DNA of 64,000 nucleotides from Rhizobacter sp. Root404 (GTDB lineage: Bacteria; Pseudomonadota; Gammaproteobacteria; Burkholderiales; Burkholderiaceae_C): NCBI RefSeq assembly GCF_001425865.1, contig NZ_LMDS01000005.1, positions 546,683-610,682 on the forward strand, written 5' to 3'. This document shows positions 59,087 through 64,000 of the stretch, in pieces (within the stretch, counting starts at the first letter, position 1; the number at the start of each line of letters is the position of its first letter). The notes beneath the pieces were generated by a model. It was given only the letters and a program-made list of their open reading frames with translations. It was not told the DNA's origin and did no database searches. The position numbers were made by a program, and so were the translations under genes.

Positions 59087-61320
59087 AGACCGGCGTGCTG
59101 GACGCGCGCAGCGATGCCGCGCCCATCGTTCACCTGATCGACGACCACCCCGACGCCGCCGCGGAAGCAGCGCAGCTGGTGCGCGCCCGCGCGTTCGCCG
59201 AGCCGCTGCTCTACGGGCGCCTGCTCGACACCGGCGAGGACGCGCTCGCGCATGCCGACGCGGTCGCGGCGATCCTGCAGGGCATCGGCGCCGCGCCGGC
59301 GATGCGCGCCGCCGCCTACCTCGTGTACGCCGGCGACTACCTGACCAAGCCGGACGAGGTGATCGCCAAGGCGTTCGGTCCGTCGCACGCCAGCCTCGTC
59401 GTCAACACCCGCAAGCTGGTTCAATTGCAGCGCGCCGCGCGCGAGGCGCAACTCGGCACCGAGGCACGCGCGCAGCAGACCGAGCGGGTGCGCAAGATGC
59501 TGCTCGCGTTCTCGCGGGACCTGCGGGTGGTGCTGCTGCGGCTGGCATCGCGGCTGCAGACCCTGCGCTTCTTCGCGGCGACGAAGACGCCGTGCACGCC
59601 GGCGCTGGCGGCCGAGTCGCTGCAGGTCTTCGCGCCGCTCGCGAACCGGCTCGGCATCTGGCAGATCAAGTGGGAGCTGGAAGACCTGTCGTTCCGCGTC
59701 CTCGAGCCTGAGCGCTACCAGCAGGTCGCGCGCCTGCTCGACGAGCGCCGCGTGGAACGCGAGCAGCGGGTCGAACGCTTCCGCCTGCGACTGGCCGACG
59801 ATCTGCGTGCGCACGGCCTGCCGGCCGAGGTCCAGGGCCGGCCCAAGCACCTCTACAGCATCTGGAAGAAGATGCAGGGCAAGGGCCTCGATTTCACCCA
59901 GGTGCTGGACGTGCGCGCGGTGCGCGTGATCGTGCCCGACGTGCCGCGCTGCTACGCGGTGCTCGGGCGCGTCCACGAGCTGTTCCGCCCGGTGACCGGC
60001 GAATTCGACGACTACATCGAGCGGCCCAAGCCGAACGGCTACCAGTCGCTGCACACCGTGGTGCTCGACGACGACGGCCGCGCGGTCGAGGTGCAGATCC
60101 GCACGCAGGCGATGCACGAGCACGCCGAGCACGGCGTCGCCGCGCACTGGGCCTACAAGGATGCGGGCGCGAAGGGCTATGCCGGCGTCGTCGCCGATGC
60201 GGACCAGCAGGCGCGCATCGCCGAAGCCCGCAAGGCCGTGCTGCGCCAGCTGCTGGCCTGGGAGCGGGACACCGCGGCGCCGGAGCACCCTGCCGGCTCG
60301 GTTGCCGGTGGAGCGGCCGAGGACCGCATCTACGTGTTCACGCCCGCCGCCGCGGTCGTCGAGCTGCCGGCCGGCGCGACGCCGGTCGATTTCGCGTACA
60401 CCCTGCACACCGACCTCGGCCACCGCTGCCGCGGCGCGCGGGTCGACGGCGCGATGGTGCCGCTGAACACGGCGCTGCGCAGCGGCCAGACGGTGGACGT
60501 GATCGTCGCGAAGGAGGGCGGCCCGTCGCTCGACTGGCTCAACGCCGAGCTCGGCTACCTGAAGAGCCACCGCGCCCGCGCCAAGGTGCGCGCCTGGTTC
60601 AACCTGCAGGCGCAGAAGGAGACCATCGCGCGCGGCCGCGAGTCGGTCGAGAAACTGTTGCAGCGCGAGGGCAAGACCGCGATCAAGCTCGACGACCTGG
60701 CCGCGCAGCTGGGCTTCCGCAACGCCGATGCGCTGTTCGAGGTCGTCGGCAAGGACGAGTATTCGCTGCGCAACATCGAGACGCTGCTGCGCCCGGTCGA
60801 GGCGCTGCCGACACCGGATGACCTGATCGCGTTGCGCCGACCGTCGACCACGGCGCCCAAGAGCGGCGTGCTGGTGGTCGGCGTCGAGTCGCTGATGACG
60901 AGCCTGGCGCGCTGCTGCCGCCCGGCGCCGCCAGACGCGATCGGCGGCTACGTGACGCGGGGCAAGGGTGTCGCGGTGCACCGGGCGAGCTGCACCAACT
61001 TCCGGCAGATGGCGGCGCACTCGCCCGAGCGCGTGATCGCGGTGCAGTGGGGGGCGCCGCGCGGCGACAAGGCGGCGCTCTACCCGGTCGACGTGATGGT
61101 CGAGGCAGCGGACCGCCAGGGGTTGCTGCGCGACATCACCGAACTGTTCGCCAAGGAGAAGATGAACGTGACCGGCGTGAAGACCCAGTCGGTCAAGGAC
61201 TCGGGCGGCGGTACCGCGTGGATGACGTTCACGATCGAGGTGGCCGACGCCGCGCGTCTCACGCACGTGCTCGGCCTGGTTCAGCACATTGCTGGTGTGC
61301 GTTCGGTGCGGCGCAAATAG
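59083..61320 (+). CDS. relA: (p)ppGpp synthetase RelA
   Basis: 745-aa stringent-response enzyme, the same size as E. coli RelA (744). The N-terminal HD-like domain lacks the HDxxED hydrolase residues. Synthetase: RPKHLYSIWKKMQ, DVRAVRVIV, GEFDDYIERPKPNGYQSLHT (EFDD type of RelA), VEIQ-like VEVQIRTQAMHEHAEHGVAAHW. TGS domain (YVFTPAAAVVELPAGATPVDFAY), zinc-finger/helical region with RCCRPAPPD, and C-terminal ACT. Ribosome-bound, makes ppGpp on amino-acid starvation. It ends 22 bp before the tRNA-Val gene. Confidence 0.96.
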   Translation: MKTGVLDARSDAAPIVHLIDDHPDAAAEAAQLVRARAFAEPLLYGRLLDTGEDALAHADAVAAILQGIGAAPAMRAAAYLVYAGDYLTKPDEVIAKAFGPSHASLVVNTRKLVQLQRAAREAQLGTEARAQQTERVRKMLLAFSRDLRVVLLRLASRLQTLRFFAATKTPCTPALAAESLQVFAPLANRLGIWQIKWELEDLSFRVLEPERYQQVARLLDERRVEREQRVERFRLRLADDLRAHGLPAEVQGRPKHLYSIWKKMQGKGLDFTQVLDVRAVRVIVPDVPRCYAVLGRVHELFRPVTGEFDDYIERPKPNGYQSLHTVVLDDDGRAVEVQIRTQAMHEHAEHGVAAHWAYKDAGAKGYAGVVADADQQARIAEARKAVLRQLLAWERDTAAPEHPAGSVAGGAAEDRIYVFTPAAAVVELPAGATPVDFAYTLHTDLGHRCRGARVDGAMVPLNTALRSGQTVDVIVAKEGGPSLDWLNAELGYLKSHRARAKVRAWFNLQAQKETIARGRESVEKLLQREGKTAIKLDDLAAQLGFRNADALFEVVGKDEYSLRNIETLLRPVEALPTPDDLIALRRPSTTAPKSGVLVVGVESLMTSLARCCRPAPPDAIGGYVTRGKGVAVHRASCTNFRQMAAHSPERVIAVQWGAPRGDKAALYPVDVMVEAADRQGLLRDITELFAKEKMNVTGVKTQSVKDSGGGTAWMTFTIEVADAARLTHVLGLVQHIAGVRSVRRK

Positions 61321-61324
61321 CCTG

Positions 61325-61333
61325 TGCTATAGT
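61325..61333 (+). promoter_or_regulatory. Extended -10 promoter of tRNA-Val
   Basis: TGTGCTATAGT ending at 61333, an extended -10 (TGC directly before TATAGT) 9 bp before the mature tRNA 5' end. It starts within 5 bp of the relA stop. No clear -35 is seen inside the relA end, as is common for extended -10 promoters. Confidence 0.5.
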
Positions 61334-61342
61334 GGAGGGCTA

Positions 61343-61417
61343 GGGCGATTAGCTCAGTGGTAGAGCGCCTCTTTGACGTGGAGGATGTCGGGAGTTCGAC
61401 CCTCTCATCGCCCACCA
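61343..61417 (+). tRNA. tRNA-Val(GAC)
   Basis: 75-nt cloverleaf: acceptor stem GGGCGAT pairs with ATCGCCC, D-arm AGCTCAGTGGTAGAGC, anticodon loop TTGACGT with anticodon GAC at 61375-61377, T-arm containing GAGTTCGACCCTC, discriminator A and encoded CCA at 61415-61417. Decodes GUC/GUU valine codons. Flanked by an extended -10 promoter and a terminator. Confidence 0.96.
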
Positions 61418-61437
61418 AAAACGTCGCAAGTCTGATC

Positions 61438-61470
61438 AGAGCCTGCCCCGCAAGGGACAGGCTCTTTTTC
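61438..61470 (+). terminator. Rho-independent terminator after tRNA-Val
   Basis: 12-bp stem AGAGCCTGCCCC/GGGACAGGCTCT with one mismatch and a GCAA tetraloop, followed by TTTTC and further T residues. It starts 21 nt past the tRNA end. Confidence 0.9.
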
Positions 61471-61485
61471 TTTCAGGGCCCCCCA

Positions 61486-61794
61486 ATGGACATGACGCCG
61501 CGCCGCCAGCAACTGATCGACGGCCATGTGGCCGACACGCGCCGCGAGATGCTCGATCTCGCGTTCGAGCTGAACGATCTGGTGCGCTTCGCACTGGCCG
61601 CCGCGAAGGACAAGACGCACAAGCGCTACTACCCGTTCGATCCGGTCGACGAAGGCATTCGCAACTGGGCCGAAATGCGCCGCAAGCTCGGCAAGTTGAG
61701 CCAGCAGGTGGAGCGCGCGAACGGACGTCTCGGCGTGCGTCCGTTCGATCCCGAGTCACCGGCCGAGGAGGACCCGCCCCCAGCCGGAGCCTGA
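61486..61794 (+). CDS. Small hypothetical protein
   Basis: 102-aa charged, helical cytoplasmic protein, MDMTPRRQQLIDGHVADTRR at the start and a Pro/Glu-rich C-terminus. No family recognised. The RREMLDLAFELNDLVRFALAAAKDKTHKRYYPFDP core looks constrained rather than random. The ATG at 61486 is preferred to the open frame reaching back into the tRNA gene. A hairpin follows the stop. Confidence 0.65.
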   Translation: MDMTPRRQQLIDGHVADTRREMLDLAFELNDLVRFALAAAKDKTHKRYYPFDPVDEGIRNWAEMRRKLGKLSQQVERANGRLGVRPFDPESPAEEDPPPAGA

Positions 61795-61800
61795 AACGAC

Positions 61801-61822
61801 AAGGGCACCTTGCGGTGCCCTT
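61801..61822. terminator. Hairpin between convergent genes
   Basis: 9-bp perfect stem AAGGGCACC/GGTGCCCTT with a TTGC loop, 7 bp after the small hypothetical gene and before the end of the convergent 91-aa gene. The A/T arms could act in both directions; the T tract is short. Confidence 0.65.
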
Positions 61823-61855
61823 CGTGCGGGGTGGTGGCGAACGCGTCTGCGCGAG

Positions 61856-62131
61856 TCAGCGTTCGAGCAGCTGCGGGCCGCGACCGGCGGCGGCGGCCAT
61901 CGCGGCGTCGAAGCCGCCATCGACCCAGCGCCGGCCGTGCGCGAAGGCCTGGTGGGCGGCGACGGTCGGGTTCGTGAACGGCGGGGTCGGCACGTCGAGC
62001 GGGATCTCGAGGGTCACTGCTTCCGATGCATCGTAGATCACCAGCCGTGGCGCGAAGGCGTTGTCGCCCAGTCGCTCGGGGGAGCACTGAAACTCGAAGC
62101 CGCGGTACTGTGCGAAATAGGTCGGTTCCAT
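61856..62131 (-). CDS. Small hypothetical protein
   Basis: 91-aa soluble protein starting MEPTYFAQYRGFEFQCSPE. No recognised family. The APRLVIYDASEAVTLEIPLD stretch looks like a beta-rich core and FAHGRRWVDGG follows. The frame is open to 62350, but upstream residues are Cys/Pro-rich and unlikely to be coding, so the ATG at 62131 is chosen. A TTGACA at 62193-62188 (minus) has no matching -10. Confidence 0.6.
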   Translation of the reverse strand: MEPTYFAQYRGFEFQCSPERLGDNAFAPRLVIYDASEAVTLEIPLDVPTPPFTNPTVAAHQAFAHGRRWVDGGFDAAMAAAAGRGPQLLER

Positions 62132-62431
62132 CCGTGGGCTCGCTGGAGTGAAGATGCGCTGCAGGTCTGGGTAGGATCGTAATGCAGTGTCAACCAACCG
62201 CTCTCGGGCCAACACCCCGCAGCTCGGGGGTCGGCAACAAGGGGCGGCCGAGGGACATCTGCACTCCATTGTCGTATCTGTGCCGAACGGGCGCGGCATG
62301 GTTGGAAACGACGCAACAGGCCGGTGACTTAATGGCGCGAACTGCGTCACGGTTCCTTGTGACTGTCGCGAACTTCACGTTAGGCTGCGGGCCTCTTGAA
62401 GCCATCCCTCCCGTTTGCGCGGTTAGACAGC
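62132..62431. other. Intergenic region, no supported gene
   Basis: About 300 bp between divergent genes. Open frames here have no ribosome site and poor composition. I see a lone TTGACA on the minus strand and no repeat, terminator or RNA gene. The left part of the next gene's N-terminus may extend to 62396 if TTG is the start. Confidence 0.5.
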
Positions 62432-64000
62432 GTGCCCGCCGCCAGCCCGCCGAACGGGCAGGTCGACACCCCGGTCGCGCAACTGGACAAGGCTGAACGC
62501 TTCGTCGCGCGCCATGGTCCGCACATGGTCTGGCGGATCGCCCCGGTCGCCCAACGACTGGCCGTCGCGCTGCGCGGTACCGCGTGGCACGCGCGCGCGC
62601 TGACGCTGACGCTCGACGCGCTTCACGGCGCACGCCGCGGGCATGATTTGCCGCCGTTCGTGGACGAGGCGATCGGGCTCGATCCCCCGCCGGGCAGCCC
62701 GTTGGCCATCAGCATCGCATTCGCGCGTTGCACGGTGCTGTCGAACGAGGGCCTGTACGCCGCCGCGATGGATGCGCTGGACGCGATCGACGCCGCCGGG
62801 CCGGTCTCGCGCGAGGTCCGACTGGCGCTGCTGCGCCAGCGTGCGCTCGTCACCGGTCTGGAAGGTGATGCGCAGCGCGCCGCCGACCTGTCGCTGTCGC
62901 TGCTGCGCGCGCTGACCGGCGATTCGAGCCCGTCGGCCGCGGCATGGCGAAGCGATGTCCACGGGATGCTGTCCCATTGCGCCGCACGCGGCGTGGGCGG
63001 GATCGGCAGCCTCGAGTCGAACGCCCGCATCGCGATCCGCATCGGCCGGCACAGCGGCTGCCTGCCGGCGATCCTGTCCCCGGTGCGCAACCTGCTCGCC
63101 GCGCTCGACGTGCGGCGCGCGCCGGTGCACGAAATGCGCGCCGTGTTCGGCGCGGCGCTGACGTCGGTGCGGGCGCGTCGGCTCGAGAACGCGACGGTCG
63201 CGTCGATGTTGTCCAACTTCGCCTGGCTGATGGCCTCGGCCGGCGAGCCCGCGGAGGCCGCGCGCGTCGGTCGCGAGGCCTGGGACATGTTCGAGCGCCT
63301 CGCGTTCCCGGCGACGACGCTGATCTTCGTCCAGCAGCTCGAGACGGTCTTTCGTGCCGCCCACGATCCCGCCCGGGCCGCCGCGGTCCATGCGCAGCGC
63401 CAGCGCATGGAAATGCGTGGGCGCGGTCTGCGCGACACCGGCCACATCCTGGACATCCCCGGCGGGCCGGAATGGGCCGGGCAGCAGACGGCCGAACGCG
63501 CGACGATCCGGCGCGAGGCCGGCGCCGCGCTGGCCGACGACGCACTGACAGGCCTGCCGACACGCCACCAGCTGCCCGGCATGCTCGCTGCGGTGCTCGC
63601 GCGCGAGGGCGGCGCGGTTGTCGCCGTCGTGGCCGACATCGACGATTTCCGCCGTGTCAACGATCGCCTCGGTCACGCGATCGGCGACCGGCTGCTGCGC
63701 GTCATCGCCGAACGCCTGCAGGGTCTGGGCACCCGGGGCTGCGCCCGCGCCGGGCCGGACAGCTTCGTCGTGTGGGATCTCGCCGAGGCGCACCTCGACG
63801 CCGCCCGCGCCGCGGCCCGGGCACTCGCCGAGCGCGTGCAGACCACCGTGGCGCTGCCGCTGGGCCTGTACGCACCCGGGCTGCGCCTCAGTGCCTGCAT
63901 CGGGCAGGGTGCGTTCGCGCCGCCGCCGCGCCCGGATGCCTTGCTCGCGATGGTGGAAGCGGCGCTGGAGCAGGCGCGCGCGATCGGGCCTGGCTGCGTC
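62432..64000 (+). CDS. Degenerate GGDEF protein with helical N-terminal region (partial)
   Basis: At least 523 codons, running off the window end. The N-terminal about 350 residues are alpha-helical, Ala/Arg-rich and look like TPR-type repeats. The C-terminal domain matches GGDEF: DALTGLPTRHQL, VVAVVADIDDFRRVNDRLGHAIGDRLL, but the active-site loop reads AGPDSFVVWD rather than GGDEF, so cyclase activity is unlikely. No signal peptide or membrane segment. The start is unclear: GTG at 62432 is used, with TTG at 62396 and ATG at 62525 as alternatives. The frame is closed by a stop at 62381. Confidence 0.75.
   Translation, partial: MPAASPPNGQVDTPVAQLDKAERFVARHGPHMVWRIAPVAQRLAVALRGTAWHARALTLTLDALHGARRGHDLPPFVDEAIGLDPPPGSPLAISIAFARCTVLSNEGLYAAAMDALDAIDAAGPVSREVRLALLRQRALVTGLEGDAQRAADLSLSLLRALTGDSSPSAAAWRSDVHGMLSHCAARGVGGIGSLESNARIAIRIGRHSGCLPAILSPVRNLLAALDVRRAPVHEMRAVFGAALTSVRARRLENATVASMLSNFAWLMASAGEPAEAARVGREAWDMFERLAFPATTLIFVQQLETVFRAAHDPARAAAVHAQRQRMEMRGRGLRDTGHILDIPGGPEWAGQQTAERATIRREAGAALADDALTGLPTRHQLPGMLAAVLAREGGAVVAVVADIDDFRRVNDRLGHAIGDRLLRVIAERLQGLGTRGCARAGPDSFVVWDLAEAHLDAARAAARALAERVQTTVALPLGLYAPGLRLSACIGQGAFAPPPRPDALLAMVEAALEQARAIGPGCV

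Noticed and set aside
61357..61485. In-frame extension of the small gene through tRNA-Val
   Set aside because: It would translate the tRNA and its terminator; the ATG at 61486 after the terminator is far more likely.
62188..62193. TTGACA as promoter of the 91-aa gene
   Set aside because: No acceptable -10 lies 16-18 bp downstream.
1..64000. CRISPR arrays, insertion sequences, prophage
   Set aside because: No regularly spaced repeats, transposase, integrase or phage structural genes were recognised on either strand.

Overview
The window is a stretch of high-GC chromosome from a betaproteobacterium, most likely Burkholderiales of the Rubrivivax/Leptothrix/Comamonadaceae kind. This is inferred from codon use and gene order: rpmE2-rho-trxA followed by an AddB/AddA-like pair, dnaX-ybaB-recR, mltD-gloB-methyltransferase-rnhA, ispD-ispF beside mfd, and envZ-ompR. 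Coding density is very high and many neighbours overlap by ATGA. I saw no transposase, integrase, CRISPR array or rRNA. There is one tRNA gene, tRNA-Val(GAC).

Layout. 1-4.9 kb: an MBL-fold protein lacking most zinc ligands, an ArnT-like membrane glycosyltransferase, L31 type B, Rho and thioredoxin. 5-10.9 kb: an AddB-like nuclease and AddA-like helicase-nuclease for double-strand-break repair. 11-15.3 kb: two overlapping genes, a pseudokinase-HDOD protein and an active Ser/Thr kinase-HDOD-GAF protein. 15.4-16.4 kb: a small membrane protein and a SRAP (YedK/HMCES) protein. 16.4-19 kb: a visibly lower-GC accessory island with an HprK-like kinase, a small RRxFF-signal peptide, a PqqD-like protein and a divergent nucleotidyltransferase. 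This is the most likely poorly described system in the window. 19.2-28.6 kb: cardiolipin-synthase-like lipoprotein, a PurM paralogue, dnaX-ybaB-recR, mltD-gloB, a methyltransferase and rnhA. 28.6-32.2 kb: a hypothetical protein, an AraC regulator and an MFS exporter.

32.2-42.8 kb: a large catabolic locus. Eight tightly packed minus-strand genes encode a 2-oxoglutarate oxygenase, an NMT1-type ABC importer, an enolase-superfamily dehydratase, a Gfo/Idh/MocA oxidoreductase, a DUF993 aldolase-like protein and a TIM-barrel isomerase. They lie downstream of a TetR regulator with a clear palindromic operator, divergent from a ThDP enzyme. The combination suggests uptake and breakdown of an unidentified small organic compound, and I do not recognise the pathway.

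42.8-47.6 kb: signalling genes (a minimal degenerate histidine kinase, an OmpR-type regulator, a FIST sensor, a PAS-GGDEF-EAL protein). 47.6-50.3 kb: an EamA exporter, an Lrp-RraA pair and serB. 50.3-55.1 kb: mfd, ispD and ispF. 55.1-58.1 kb: envZ, ompR and a divergent SIMPL-domain protein with an 11-bp inverted repeat between them. 58.2-61.8 kb: an alpha/beta hydrolase, relA, tRNA-Val and a small conserved-looking protein. 61.9-64 kb: a small hypothetical gene and the start of a large protein with a degenerate GGDEF domain that runs off the window.

All calls rest on reading translations and motifs by eye. No database search was run, and start sites without a clear ribosome binding site are stated as choices.
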